A DNA stretch of 64,000 nt from Phialophora verrucosa. Its lineage: Eukaryota > Ascomycota > Eurotiomycetes > Chaetothyriales > Herpotrichiellaceae. The notes under the pieces are model-generated. The model did not search any database. It was given only the letters and a program-made list of their open reading frames with translations, and had not been told where the DNA came from. The position numbers and the translations under genes were made by a program. This document shows positions 52,401 through 61,962 of the stretch, piece by piece. The first letter of the stretch is position 1. Every line of letters starts with the position of its first letter. The stretch is from positions 3,224,001-3,288,000 of the forward strand of contig MSED01000001.1 in the NCBI GenBank assembly GCA_002099365.1. Reading direction: 5' to 3'.

Positions 52401-52715
52401 GGGACACCATACTTCACCATCAGCGCAACGCTGCCCGTGGCGGAATCGTTCGGCTTCAGCGAAGAGATCCGCAAACGCACAAGCGGGCTCGCGCAGCCGA
52501 TGCTCAAATTCACGGGCTTCGAGATGCTAGATGACGTGGATCCCTTCTGGGTGCCGAAGACGGAGGAGGAGTTGGAGGATCTGGGCGTGCACGGCGAGCG
52601 GGACAACGTCGCGAAGAGGTATGTCGATGGGGTGAGGAGACGGAAGGGCTTGCTGGTCAAGGGCTCCAGGGGTGGTAGGGATGCAGAGAAGCAGAAGACA
52701 TTGAAGACGAATTGA
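49428..52715 (+). CDS. EFL1: Ribosome assembly GTPase Efl1 (Ria1)
   Basis: A 1095-residue intronless frame. Efl1 is a cytoplasmic EF-2-like GTPase that, with the SBDS protein Sdo1, releases Tif6/eIF6 from late pre-60S subunits. GTPase motifs: G1 AHVDHGKTS at 26-34, switch RGITMES at 66-72, G3 DSPGH at 102-106, G4 NKID at 156-159. The VFGSAIDGWAF segment, then domain-II-like (RLYSGSLSVGDEVYVLPP) and C-terminal (PRRVGPNLF, ARVYSVLTRRRGSILSE-like) blocks follow EF-2 order. A charged insertion at about residues 455-500 (KRRKLGATLTADEARELARKK) in domain II distinguishes Efl1 from EF-2, and there is no diphthamide-loop consensus. Length matches yeast Ria1 (1110). Start ATG 49428. Confidence 0.95.
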   Translation: MPAVPPSRLVALQSNAGNIRNICILAHVDHGKTSLSDSLIATNGIIAPKMAGKIRYLDSRPDEQLRGITMESSAISLYFSMMRRQRDEEEPQKEEYLINLIDSPGHIDFSSEVSTASRLCDAAVVLVDAVEGVCSQTVTVLRQVWIEKLKPLLVINKIDRLVTELKMTPAEAYSHLERVLEGVNAVIGGFFQGERAQEDLEWREKLDQRRAAREQQKQDVLNESATEADLDQSYEERDDEDLYFAPEKNNVIFGSAIDGWAFTVRQFAGIYEKKLGIRKAVLEKVLWGDFYLDPKTKKVLGQKHLKGRNLKPIFVQLVLEPIWQVYDATVGINGDRGDPALLEKITKSLSINIPAHIARSRDTKVILQAVMSSWLPLSTALLVSVIEYLPSPREAQASRFPEMIEDLVSSKSIDQSIKDSIINFNTSPSAPVVAYVSKMVAVPESELPSKRRKLGATLTADEARELARKKRAEIAKAQAEANGTSDMDSVTNGLSTTRIGDDTQEGITPEQPEDPEHLIGFARLYSGSLSVGDEVYVLPPKFNPAFPHVSPEPKKVPITALYLLMGRALEPLEKVPAGVVFGIEGLEGHILKTGTLCSQLEGAINLAGIASLSQPIVRVALEPTNPLDLNKMIKGLKLLEQSDPCAVYEQMESGEHVILTAGELHLERCLKDLRERYAKCDIQPGEPIVPYRETVVKAEEMEPPKNKDLPRGTALAVTASKTVSVRLRVRPLPPNVTEFLIRNGASIRRFYAEKQAQEESGTLNDASGVENGETADLGNDAGGGQRSNLSLLQFRQQLQAVFDEVTEDKEVWTKVVSKICGFGPRRVGPNLFIDATGQHTCKRFLFEQHEIKENRVDQNSTQRTEAETTTTSPQDFSDTIAYAFQLATSQGPLCHEPMQGVAVFLEDITQQQSQPQQESTEPSTGTEMGRLTGELITSVRETIRSAFLDWSPRILLAMYSCTIQATPEVLGRVYSVLTRRRGSILSEALLEGTPYFTISATLPVAESFGFSEEIRKRTSGLAQPMLKFTGFEMLDDVDPFWVPKTEEELEDLGVHGERDNVAKRYVDGVRRRKGLLVKGSRGGRDAEKQKTLKTN

Positions 52716-53600
52716 ATGCAGATGGGAGAGAAGAGTCCACGGCAGTAGAAATGACTAGAAAAGTTGAGGACGAGGTTATTCGAGATGAGAAATCATATAC
52801 GTCCACGGTCTGCCTGAGACTGAGACGGAGACCATCTGCCTGGGAGATAAAAGGGCATAGTATAGTGTCAGTGATCGAGCTTGGACACCTTGTTCTTCAT
52901 GTACTGTAACAGTTGTGGACCACCAGAGAGACAGCCCCGGACTCTAACTCCGTATGAGCCCTCGAACATAAGACTTGGTTGAGAAATGGAGCCCGTATGT
53001 ACAGCGAACAGAAGGCCATGAAGCTCAATTGCATTATCCGCTCAGCACCCTTTACACTCTTCCTTTGGTACCGGACTTGAACATGCCATTCGAGAAATGT
53101 ACTTCGCACGGTCTCAGGAATCGACACGCAGGTTGGCGTGCCTTGGAAGTCGTATCTGCTAGTCATATCTGCTGACGAATACAACAGCTGCGGGCCGAAG
53201 TGCACGAGGCTGCGTGGTCATTTGATGAGGTCTTGCCGAGGTCGCGCTCGACGCGATGGTCGATTCGAGTGATTCGCAGTCTCTGTCGTCAGGGGACTTG
53301 GATCTGCATGTCCGCACCTAGCCGTGGTCCCCTGGACGGCTTTGACAACAATCTGTGTATTTCCAGTCTCGCGTCGAGGAGACTTGGATCTACATGTCCG
53401 CGCTGTTATCGGTTCGAGCATCCGATCATTGGTCCGAGCAGGACGCGGTCTCTCGGCAAGGGGAGACTTCGGGGTGCGTGTACAGACTCGGCAGTGATAC
53501 TTGAACCACTCTTGTCAGGTCGTGGTCTTGGTCGGGGACCTGCGTGACGAGAGCGTTTGAGCCGCGATCGTTTGATGTGTGGAGGGCCTTTTTCTGCATC
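52716..53600. other. Intergenic, with an imperfect direct repeat
   Basis: The region between convergent EFL1 (plus) and the dehydratase (minus). A 23-bp element occurs at 53293-53315 and again at 53379-53401 with two differences, both G versus A, and similar flanks upstream. No coding frame is supportable. Confidence 0.5.
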
Positions 53601-54302
53601 CTACGCAGATTTCCCCTTGCCTTTCATGACCTTCCGTCGCTGAACCATCATGTGAGTGTAGAGGATGTAGCTTCCGGGAACGTAGATGACGAGAACAAGC
53701 TTGAGCAGTAAATCGACTAGCTGTCCTTGCTTTTTTGCAGGGCCCAAGGCCAGAAACATAAGTATGCATTCGCTGGAAATTCCGATGGGGTAGAGGACGA
53801 AGAAGGTGTTGTATCGGAGCCACGTGAGAGCCGCGGGGACTCTCTCGCTTATGGCCGCCTTCCACACAAAGAAGCCATACCGGATGACTTCGGTGGTTCC
53901 CCAAGCCGTCAATATTCCTGCAAAGGCAACGGGGCCAAGGGTCGATCCTCGCACCGGTCTTCCCAAGCTGTTTGTCACCGAGACGATTTGCGGGAACATG
54001 TCCAAAACCACCCACACGACCAATATCCGCGAAGCAACCTGCATGGTGGTTGTGACAGGGCTAGCTCGGACGAGGCCAGCGGCTGCGTGAACGATCTCGA
54101 GAAGGGCTATCGTTTGCGTCCATTTGAGGAGGGAAAACAGCGCCTCGAGTAGCTGATGTGGTTTTCCAAGGGCGAACAGCGTCGGTATGAGGAAGAACGC
54201 CCGTAGAGTAATGATCGACCACAGTGCCAGGCAGACTGCATTGTATGCTATCAGGTAATTTTGCGCACGAGAGGCGGCTCGGCGAGGTGTCTGATTCTCC
54301 AT
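53601..54302 (-). CDS. PHS1: Very-long-chain (3R)-3-hydroxyacyl-CoA dehydratase (Phs1/HACD)
   Basis: A 233-residue polytopic membrane protein from ATG 54302. Phs1 catalyses the third step of the ER fatty-acid elongation cycle, dehydrating 3-hydroxyacyl-CoA for sphingolipid and glycerolipid very-long-chain acids. The catalytic pair is visible with the known spacing: Y171 and E178 in YPIGISSE. The surrounding family motifs are present (EVIRYGFFVWKAA, ALTWLRYNTFFVLYPIG, and VLDMFPQIVSV). The first helix follows the start (AQNYLIAYNAVCLALWSIITL). The C-terminus is Lys-rich (RRKVMKGKGKSA), resembling an ER-retrieval tail. The frame extends upstream to 54497 with an alternative ATG, but that extension is low-complexity and starting at 54302 matches family length (yeast Phs1: 217). 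Confidence 0.93.
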   Translation of the reverse strand: MENQTPRRAASRAQNYLIAYNAVCLALWSIITLRAFFLIPTLFALGKPHQLLEALFSLLKWTQTIALLEIVHAAAGLVRASPVTTTMQVASRILVVWVVLDMFPQIVSVTNSLGRPVRGSTLGPVAFAGILTAWGTTEVIRYGFFVWKAAISERVPAALTWLRYNTFFVLYPIGISSECILMFLALGPAKKQGQLVDLLLKLVLVIYVPGSYILYTHMMVQRRKVMKGKGKSA

Positions 54303-55282
54303 GGTTCGGGTCCGCTGTCGGGAAGAGATGGATACTAAAGAAGCACAGCGGTTGCCCGGCAGGACACTCTCTGGCGATCCGTTCTGAGGGTTCACAGGCA
54401 ACCTGGGGTAGGAGGGACGTGAGGTTTGAGAGGATGAGGGACGCATAGCAAGTCGCAGTCTCCCAGTTTGGACTAGCCTCGAGAAATCTTGGCACACGAA
54501 CGTTGAAGGACTCGTACTTTAAATCCCCACCGAAGCCACCGGCGGCACTCACCAGATCTGCGCCGTTCCTTCAGCCAGGTTCGCCTAGCGGATTGCAAGC
54601 TGAGCGATCACACTGCATCGAGCGTTTCCAGAGCGTCGACAAAGACATGAACATGTCTCCGGCGCGAACTACTGGCCCTGCCCGGAGATGTGCTGGTCGT
54701 GACAGATTGAAGTGATATGAAAAGATGATGTTGGTCGCAAAACTTGAACGACAACAGAGTCTACGGTAAACACACGCAAAGCCCGTGATCTGGCCACGAG
54801 ATGGATATCTACTGGGAGCATATAAAGCCAAAAGGCTAATTTGATGCAGTGCGAGTCGTCATTTGTCCTAGCCGCACTGGCTTCATGGCGGAATGCTATA
54901 CCACATTGATTTTAAATTTACCTCCCTGAACGGTACGGCAATGACGAAGTGAGATCAGTTCTCTTGTTTGTGCTGGGTAATTGAAGGTTTGCTGGTGCGC
55001 ACCTTGACAGCAGTGGCGGCGCGGAGGTGCAACGGACAAAGCCGTTTAAGGAAACTGGAACTGCCTTCAGCAAATCACCATGAGTCACTCCATTTGTTTG
55101 TTGCGCATTCTAGATTCCTTGGCGCATCGAATGTCACAAGATGCTTCTTCCGGAAACCTCGTATATAGATGGGCAACAATCAACACGGTTAACTGACATC
55201 AACAGCAAGAATCCCTATCGACACCCTTTCCTCACTATATCCGAGTCTTCTGTACACCAACACGTACGAACTTCCAACGTTG
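54303..55282. other. Divergent promoter region, dehydratase / Rei1-like
   Basis: 980 bp between divergent genes. No supportable frame. An AT-rich patch lies near 54890-54920. Confidence 0.4.
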
Positions 55283-56257
55283 ATGATAGTCGATTGTGGC
55301 AGCACTACTACTATTACTATGGAAGGCGAATCGAGTCGGAGCGACTTCGTTGCTGCTCCGACTCGAGTGCAGACCCGCGATAACAATGAAGACGACATCG
55401 CCGATACCTCGTCTCCCAGCACCGACTACGAATTCGAGGACTACGAGTTTGATGAATCACAATGTTTGTTCTGCAATCAGACGAGCTCAGATCTGGACGA
55501 GAATTCGGCCCACATGTTAAAGGCCCATGGTCTATACGTAGATCCGGCGCATCTATTGGTGGACATCGGAACCCTCTTCGCCTACTTCCATCTCATCATT
55601 TCCGGGCGCTATGAGTGTCTCTACTGTGGGACGCAGCGGAATACTCGGGAAGCAGTGCAGCAGCACATGATGGCGAAGGGACATTGCAAATATGACATTG
55701 CGGACGAGGATTCTGAGCTCCGAGACTTTTATGCATTCCCTTCGCCGGATGCAAAAGAGGAACTACACCAGAAGCTCTCGGCCATGCGTTTATCGGACGA
55801 CCCTCATCTTCCATCGCAAGCCAGACTCAGAAAACCACGAGCACCGGAGCGTTCAGACAGACACGGCCCCGACATCACAGCTTCTCCGCTTGATCAAGTA
55901 CTACCGGCTCCGCCTCCACAGTCACACATCGACGCCGAGTCAGGCGCGAATGCCGCCGACAACCCCTCTCATCCCCAGCTTGAATTAAGCACAAGAGCGA
56001 GGAAGCAAGAACACACCATCAACAACCAACTAGCACAGCTTCGTGCAGGTGATCGGAGGAGCCTTTTACATTTACCTACTTCACAACAAAGGGCAATACT
56101 TGCAACTCACCACAAACAGATGGAGAAGGCCAGGAGGACGGAGCAAACAAACCGGGGCAACTTGGAGACTGCAGGCAACAAATTCAATTGTCTGGGCAAA
56201 ATCAGATTGATACGGAAACCGCCCCATACGGGAAATATCGGCAGCCTGAATCGTTGA
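55283..56257 (+). CDS. Short Rei1-like C2H2 zinc-finger protein
   Basis: From ATG 55283 the frame gives 324 residues; a second ATG at 55319 is possible. Two C2H2 fingers lie in an order typical of Rei1/Reh1/ZNF622: CLFC-x12-H-x4-H (within CLFCNQTSSDLDENSAHMLKAHG) and CLYC-x12-H-x5-H (CLYCGTQRNTREAVQQHMMAKGHC). They are separated by the family's conserved hydrophobic link (DIGTLFAYFHLII). The phrase MMAKGHCKYDI is diagnostic. Rei1 proteins act in the cytoplasm on late pre-60S particles, releasing Arx1. Unlike full Rei1, this protein lacks the N-terminal finger(s) and much of the linker, so it is either a truncated paralogue or missing upstream exons. The C-terminal half is disordered and ends KIRLIRKPPHTG. 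Confidence 0.75.
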   Translation: MIVDCGSTTTITMEGESSRSDFVAAPTRVQTRDNNEDDIADTSSPSTDYEFEDYEFDESQCLFCNQTSSDLDENSAHMLKAHGLYVDPAHLLVDIGTLFAYFHLIISGRYECLYCGTQRNTREAVQQHMMAKGHCKYDIADEDSELRDFYAFPSPDAKEELHQKLSAMRLSDDPHLPSQARLRKPRAPERSDRHGPDITASPLDQVLPAPPPQSHIDAESGANAADNPSHPQLELSTRARKQEHTINNQLAQLRAGDRRSLLHLPTSQQRAILATHHKQMEKARRTEQTNRGNLETAGNKFNCLGKIRLIRKPPHTGNIGSLNR

Positions 56258-57133
56258 TTTGCTTGTGTTACAAAATTATGATGTACGAATAATCTCATCG
56301 GATTCAGAAAGGGTCGAGATAGAGATATTATGAACTCCGTGGTCAACGATCGTCGAAAATCGAGAGGACAACACTGTTGACTCACCTATCCACAACCAAT
56401 GTATCCTTAGCGAGCGTGCCACCAGATAGATGTTTCAGGAACAATGGGTGACACCTTAATTCACCACCTTGTGAAGATGAAGGCACTGTGGTTCGAAGGA
56501 CTGGTTGATATCGCTAAACTACCAACTAGGTGAACATACCGAGCAGACGGCGGTGGTACATTATACCCTTAAATGAGCTGCTTTAGATGATACGACAACT
56601 GCGCCGCAATTCCAAAGTCGCAGGCTGTCATCAAACCCTTCTCGGAACCCTCTGGGCTTGTTATGAGTTCTCAACTCGGACATCCGCGAGATGACAACAG
56701 AAGGTCACTTTGGAAGAAACACCAGGAGCTGACGGAAGCAATTCAGGGATCGATGTACTCTCCTGCACCGATAGTTAATGAGCATAGCTTCAAGAGTGGC
56801 AGAATGTAGACCGAGAGAGCCGAAAGTCGTTGGCGTTCAAGGAGGAGTAAAACGAGTCTTTCTCGCTTTGGTTACAGTAGGATACCTGGTAAGCGATGCT
56901 GCTGCACTGAGGTCGAAAGCGGGCCTTCAACAGCGCTGCTTTTGCAACTGTGTGGATTATGATTCGGCAATCGACCCTACGGCCCCTCAGAGGTATCCTA
57001 CCCACTCCATTTCTTTGAGCGACTAAAATAATTTTTGAGCGCATATTTGAGAACGAACACAAGCAGAACTTGCAGTGCTTTTGCACTCACCTCTTTTCCA
57101 TACCCTGTGTACTCTCGCACCCTCACACCCATC
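56258..57133. other. Intergenic, no supportable gene
   Basis: 3' flank of the Rei1-like gene and promoter of MRT4. Frames here overlap on both strands with no domains. Confidence 0.4.
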
Positions 57134-57874
57134 ATGCCGCCTTCAAAGCGAAACCGCGTCGTCCCCACCTCCAAAGTCCGCAAAAACCACAAAGAGCTCG
57201 TCCGCCGGCTTGCGGCCAATGCGCAAGATGCCGCCGAGAAGTACTCGTACATTTGGGTGTTTGACGTCGAAAATAGCCGCAACAGCTTCCTGAAACAGGT
57301 CAGAACAGACTTCAGTGATTCTAGGATAATGATGGGCAAGACCAAAGTCCTGATGGTCGGACTGGGACAGACAAAAGAGACGGAAGTCGTACCTGGTGTC
57401 AGTGCCTTGGGCCCATATGTGAAAGGCGAAGTCGGACTGCTCTTCACGAACCGAGAACCGTCGGAAGTGGAAGAATACTTTGCGGATTGGCTGAACCTGG
57501 ACTTTGCTCGGAGCGGCAGTACCGCCACCCGTGAGGTCAGGATACCGCCAGGGGAAATTCATACACAGTACGGAGTCGATGGAGGCGAGGATGATCCGGT
57601 GCCGGTCCAGATCGAACCAACACTGCGGAAACTGGGGGTACCGACACGACTCGTCAAAGGCAAAGTCACGCTGGAGGAACGGCCGGAAGAGTCGATGGAC
57701 GATGAGGAGGGCTACCTGGTTTGCAGGGAAGGGGACACGCTTGACTCGAGACAAACTTCGATCTTGAAGATCTTGGGCGTACGCATGTCCGAATTCAGGA
57801 TTGGGCTGAGAGCAGTCTTCGACAAAAACACCTCAAGCGTGCGACAAATGGGAGCTATGGAGGTTGATGATTGA
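57134..57874 (+). CDS. MRT4: Ribosome assembly factor Mrt4
   Basis: A 246-residue frame from ATG 57134 (MPPSKRNRVVPTSKVRKNHKE). Mrt4 is the nuclear paralogue of the P0 stalk protein and occupies its rRNA site on pre-60S particles until exchanged. Family features: YSYIWVFDVENSRNSFLKQVR, then SRIMMGKTKVLMVGLG (the L10/P0 RNA-binding fold), LGPYVKGEVGLLFTNREPSEVEEYF, and LRKLGVPTRLVKGKVTLE. The end (GDTLDSRQTSILKILGVRMSEFRI) is the usual terminal region; the acidic P-protein tail of P0 is absent, as expected. The frame opens 99 bases upstream at a non-ATG codon, so 57134 is the supported start. No intron is seen. Confidence 0.94.
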   Translation: MPPSKRNRVVPTSKVRKNHKELVRRLAANAQDAAEKYSYIWVFDVENSRNSFLKQVRTDFSDSRIMMGKTKVLMVGLGQTKETEVVPGVSALGPYVKGEVGLLFTNREPSEVEEYFADWLNLDFARSGSTATREVRIPPGEIHTQYGVDGGEDDPVPVQIEPTLRKLGVPTRLVKGKVTLEERPEESMDDEEGYLVCREGDTLDSRQTSILKILGVRMSEFRIGLRAVFDKNTSSVRQMGAMEVDD

Positions 57875-59377
57875 GATTTCTCGCGAGATTGGTATGCTCT
57901 TTCTCTCATCACCGGATGCTCCTCTCTTTTCTCTTAAGGAATCCAAATCAGCATGCACGAGAAGTTGCAACAAGAGACAGGTTGCAACTTCTACTCAGGC
58001 CATGTCCACCAATTCTGCAGGTGTGCCGACCTTGTCATCAGCCGTAAGGAGGATCGCTTGACGGGAACAAGAGGAGGATGAAGACCTGAAGCTACGTCGA
58101 GTGGAGGCAGAGATATGCCTTCCCGTGTCCCGTCTTGTCATCAAACTTCGAGCTATTACTACTACACCCGACTCAGGCCCGTTGCGGCTCCGTGAATGTA
58201 ATGGGCCAAGTTTAAGCGGCCTGCGATTCAGATAATGAGGGGAGCAATTGCTGATTCGCGAGCTTCAGTCGAATGTTAGCATCCGGTAGCCGTGGGTATC
58301 CCCCGAAAGTTGGGAACGGACTCCCTGCTCGCGTGGTCCACAAGAAATGTCATTTGCAGAGTCGTGTTGAGCAGGCGCTACCTCTCGGCTGCCAGGCAAC
58401 TGTACTGGTCTCGACGCTCAACTACCATGACGATAACGACGGCCGGTTCCTCAGCAATTCATTCCGGACTCTGCTTTCGAGCAAAATGGGGACTCACAGG
58501 CACCAATAAAGAACTTCATCTTCCTTCCTTGCCATCTCTTTCCCGTCCTATTTTGCCAACTTTTCTCCCCGGTCCTTTGTATGTTTTCAGAATTTCCAAG
58601 TACAATCATCTTCTCCGACGAAGGCCATGGATTCAAGCATCTACTCCCGCTTCCCACCATTGCCCCTAGCTTTCACAGGTTGTTGAACTGTTCAAGATGG
58701 CGAAACAGTCGCGGTGGTCATCATCGATGCGGCCTCGAGTGGTTACTGCTAGCATTCGCCTCGAATGACAGACTCGGCAAACAAAAGCAGCGTACCCATC
58801 TCAGCGAACCATGTCCTGCGCTTTGGTATACGCACTCGACGCCTCCGGCCGCATATCAGCGCCGCATTCACTTGATCCCTCAACGTACCTAATAGTCCCC
58901 CATAGCGGGCCTGCGCTGGTCAACAACGCTACGACCCCGTAAAATATTGGGTGGTCGACCTTCAGCTGTATTCGCCGCACGCAGAAGAACCCCTAGGAGA
59001 CAAGAAAGTCCCCATACGCGGAAAGGATCGTGCCGCATTTATCTCTGACAACGATGCCCGATTCGACATTCTAGCCACAGCTTCAGGCACAGGTCACGCG
59101 CGGTCGCCCACTCAGAGAAGGCTTCTATCGAGTACACTTGGTGGGCGCTGATTGGACGGCAATGGAAAGCCAAAATGCCATTTGCAGCTGTTGCCTTATC
59201 AAAAGCAACGTCTGTTCCCATCTCGAGCATCACGGTTCTATTCATCCGTTCTCCCTGGTATAGAACGATCAGGTATGCGATAGCAACATAGAAGCCGAGT
59301 CCGATCCACAATGAGCGATAGGAGTCCAGCGTATTCGGGAGAACGGAGCAGGACAACCCCACGTCACCACATTCAAT
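57875..59377. other. Intergenic, no supportable gene
   Basis: A 1.5-kb stretch with short frames only. One minus-strand frame (59362-59039) encodes a hydrophobic segment (SLWIGLGFYVAIAYLIVLY) but starts at GTG and has no partner exon I can define. The start near 58627 (MDSSIYSRFPPLPLAF) stops quickly. Confidence 0.4.
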
Positions 59378-61174
59378 ATGCGTCTCATCGACGCTCTCAC
59401 GCTGGAACTGCAGTGGTTTGACGATGACAAAATTCCCAGATATGCGATTCTATCACACAGATGGGAGGAGGAGGAAGTCCTCTACGAAGATATGCGGACC
59501 GGGAACGCCCCGCGGTTGAGAGGTTATACGAAGCTTCAAAGCGCCTGCGAGCAAGCTCGGAGAGACAGCTGCCAATACATATGGATCGACACCTGTTGCA
59601 TTAACAAAGATAGCAGTTCGGAGTTATCGGAGGCCATCAACTCGATGTACGCGTGGTACCAGAATTCAGAACGATGCTACGCCTTTCTATCGGACGTGCA
59701 GCTACCCCCGGGTGAACCGGTGGTCGGTGACGATTTCGAACGCAGCGTGTGGTGGGAACGGGCATGGACTCTGCAAGAATTGATTGCGCCTGGTCACATT
59801 GACTTCTTCGAATGCTCCTGGCGGCACATTGGAACCAGGTCGACCTTGCTGGACCGGATCAGTAAGACGACGGGGATCCACAAGAACGCGCTGCTCGAAA
59901 GAAGGCCCCACGACTTCTCCATTGCGCAGCGGATGTCTTGGGCTTCGAAAAGGAAATCGACGCGGAGAGAGGACATCGCTTACAGCCTACTGGGAATATT
60001 TGACGTCAACATGCCAATGCTCTACGGCGAGGGAATGAAAGCCTTTGTGCGGCTGCAGGAGGAGATCATCAAACGGTCCGACGATCAATCCATCTTTGCA
60101 TGGGAGGCCACCACTGAGCAACCACAGCTGCTGGCCGACTCGCCCTGGGCGTTCCGAAACTGCCGGGATATCGTGCCCTGTCCCATTCCTTACCACCGGC
60201 CAACTCCCTATTCACTCACAAACATGGGGCTGAAGATCCAGATACCACACATTATCTGGTCGTTGAATACATATCTCGCCCTCCTGCTGTGCCATGATCA
60301 GATCACAAAGCATCACGTCGGGATTTTCCTCGGCGTCAACGCCGGACCGGGACAACATGCGCGAATCTTCCTCGACAAAGCCTCGATACAGTACATCAGG
60401 CCAGAGCGGTTCATTGAGCTCGAGCTCCGACAATCCGCACAGCTGACCTACGGCACCAACGTGCCCACGCACGTGCGGCAAGAAGAACTCCTCCGAGCGT
60501 CACCGCACTCGGGAAAACTCCTGATCCGCCAGATCGGATGGGAGTGGACCGGTAGCCTGTACGGCTTCCACCTCGGCGCCTGCTACGCGTGGCCCCGCGA
60601 ACTCGAGGGCTCCGAGCAGTTGACAGTCTACGCCCGCCGATGGGAACCCCGGACAATGACCATGGAGCTGCCCGACGGCTCGTACGGCACGGCTGGGGTG
60701 GTCGTCTTCCGGCACCCGGCGCGGTCACGCAACCCCTGCGTCGCCGTCAAGCTTGGCTTCGACGTCGAGTTCAGACCCGTCTGCCTCATCTGGTACCACT
60801 TCCCGCCGCCGAAGACGGTCGACTATCGCCCGCTCCAGACCCTCGTGTCCGAAGAACCGCAATCGCCTCAGGAGTTGGATAAGTTCCTCGATTCGCGCTG
60901 GGTGGTAGGCGGTGACGCTCAACAAGACAACGGCTCCCCCGGGTTATCGGCAACGGAATTCCCCGGCGTGACCTTTGACGGCATGAATCCCGAGTCGGAA
61001 ATGTGCTACTTCACCGGCACGGACCGGCGGCTTTCGAAACAGCGAACGGCCCTGCTGGAAAGGACGGGCCTTTCTGTCCAATTCAACTATGAGATGATCC
61101 CGGCCCTGCGAGGCCGTCACGGGTGGGTGTTTAAACTCCTCTTCGAGAAGGACTTTCAGCCCATACAAAACTAG
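59378..61174 (+). CDS. HET-domain protein (heterokaryon incompatibility type)
   Basis: A 598-residue intronless frame. HET domains are TIR-like modules found in fungal non-self recognition genes, whose activation triggers incompatibility cell death. All hallmark blocks are present: LSHRW at 25-29, QYIWIDTCCINK at 66-77, YAFLSDV near 101, WTLQELIAP at 130-138, and the RMSWASKRKSTRREDIAYSLLGIFDVNMPMLYGEG run at 185-219. The motif before WTLQ reads WWERAW rather than the commoner W..RGW. No NACHT, WD40 or ankyrin region follows. The C-terminal half (about 240-598) is an unrecognised domain with some beta-rich character, as in other HET-only proteins. ATG 59378 lies 19 residues before the first conserved block, as usual for the HET-E/HET-D group. 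Confidence 0.92.
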   Translation: MRLIDALTLELQWFDDDKIPRYAILSHRWEEEEVLYEDMRTGNAPRLRGYTKLQSACEQARRDSCQYIWIDTCCINKDSSSELSEAINSMYAWYQNSERCYAFLSDVQLPPGEPVVGDDFERSVWWERAWTLQELIAPGHIDFFECSWRHIGTRSTLLDRISKTTGIHKNALLERRPHDFSIAQRMSWASKRKSTRREDIAYSLLGIFDVNMPMLYGEGMKAFVRLQEEIIKRSDDQSIFAWEATTEQPQLLADSPWAFRNCRDIVPCPIPYHRPTPYSLTNMGLKIQIPHIIWSLNTYLALLLCHDQITKHHVGIFLGVNAGPGQHARIFLDKASIQYIRPERFIELELRQSAQLTYGTNVPTHVRQEELLRASPHSGKLLIRQIGWEWTGSLYGFHLGACYAWPRELEGSEQLTVYARRWEPRTMTMELPDGSYGTAGVVVFRHPARSRNPCVAVKLGFDVEFRPVCLIWYHFPPPKTVDYRPLQTLVSEEPQSPQELDKFLDSRWVVGGDAQQDNGSPGLSATEFPGVTFDGMNPESEMCYFTGTDRRLSKQRTALLERTGLSVQFNYEMIPALRGRHGWVFKLLFEKDFQPIQN

Positions 61175-61962
61175 CTTTTCGTTCGAGAGTGGTTCAATCT
61201 CAACCACGATCTCAAGCGAAGGTCTCGACTCTCCGCCCCTACAGATATATGTACATCAAAGTTGTCTCTGACCCATATATATGTCTCTTATATACTCAAA
61301 GCTATCCTTATCCATTACTATATTCGTTCAGGAAAAGGAGCGAGGCCGCTTCAATCTGGAACGTGACCGAGTATCGAGGAGGCGCGAAGGAGCAGGGGAA
61401 AGCGTCTTGGGATTCATGGCAGAGTATGGGGAGCCACGGGAAGTACTGCCTGATGCCCATTCGCAGAAGGCTGACATCCGAGGAGCACTAAGTCAAAAAC
61501 GAACTCGGCCAGGCACCTAACCCAATGTCCGCAAACCTCTCCTCTCTTCGAAGCCCAATCAGTGTCTAAGTCTTGCGACTATCGATTTTCTTCCCTCCTC
61601 CAGCAAAGCCATGGACCGTAAAGGGGCCCACATCCCTCGGACCCCCAGCCTCAGTGGCGTCCTTTAGCTGTGCGACACGTGTCAGCTGGACTGCACGAAC
61701 CTCCATCCGGCTCTGGATCTAAACAAAATCACTTATCAGTGACCCTCTCTTCGTCCTTTGGGGCTCATTCGTTTACTCGTATACCAGAAGATACGGGACC
61801 GCACTAGGGACCCACAGGGATTCTGTGTTCGTTCCCCAGCTTCACTAAGGCTATAACTCCGCAAATTTTCCAGCCTCATCTTCACAATGACACCCTCAAG
61901 TGGCTCGATACACACCACCTTCGTCCGTTCTCTTCACCTTTTCTGCTGCCGGCCTCACGAGC
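61175..61962. other. Intergenic, no supportable gene
   Basis: 3' flank of the HET gene and upstream region of the gene starting at 61963. AT-rich between about 61245 and 61330 with repeated ATATAT. No domain-bearing frame. Confidence 0.4.

Noticed and set aside
53405..53445. GGTTCGAGC resembling a tRNA B box
   Set aside because: The expected CC two bases later is absent and no A box or acceptor pairing is found at a suitable distance.
59039..59362. A minus-strand frame with a hydrophobic helix upstream of the HET gene
   Set aside because: It starts at GTG, has no definable upstream exon, and the tail shows no family features; not annotated, though a missed exon cannot be excluded.
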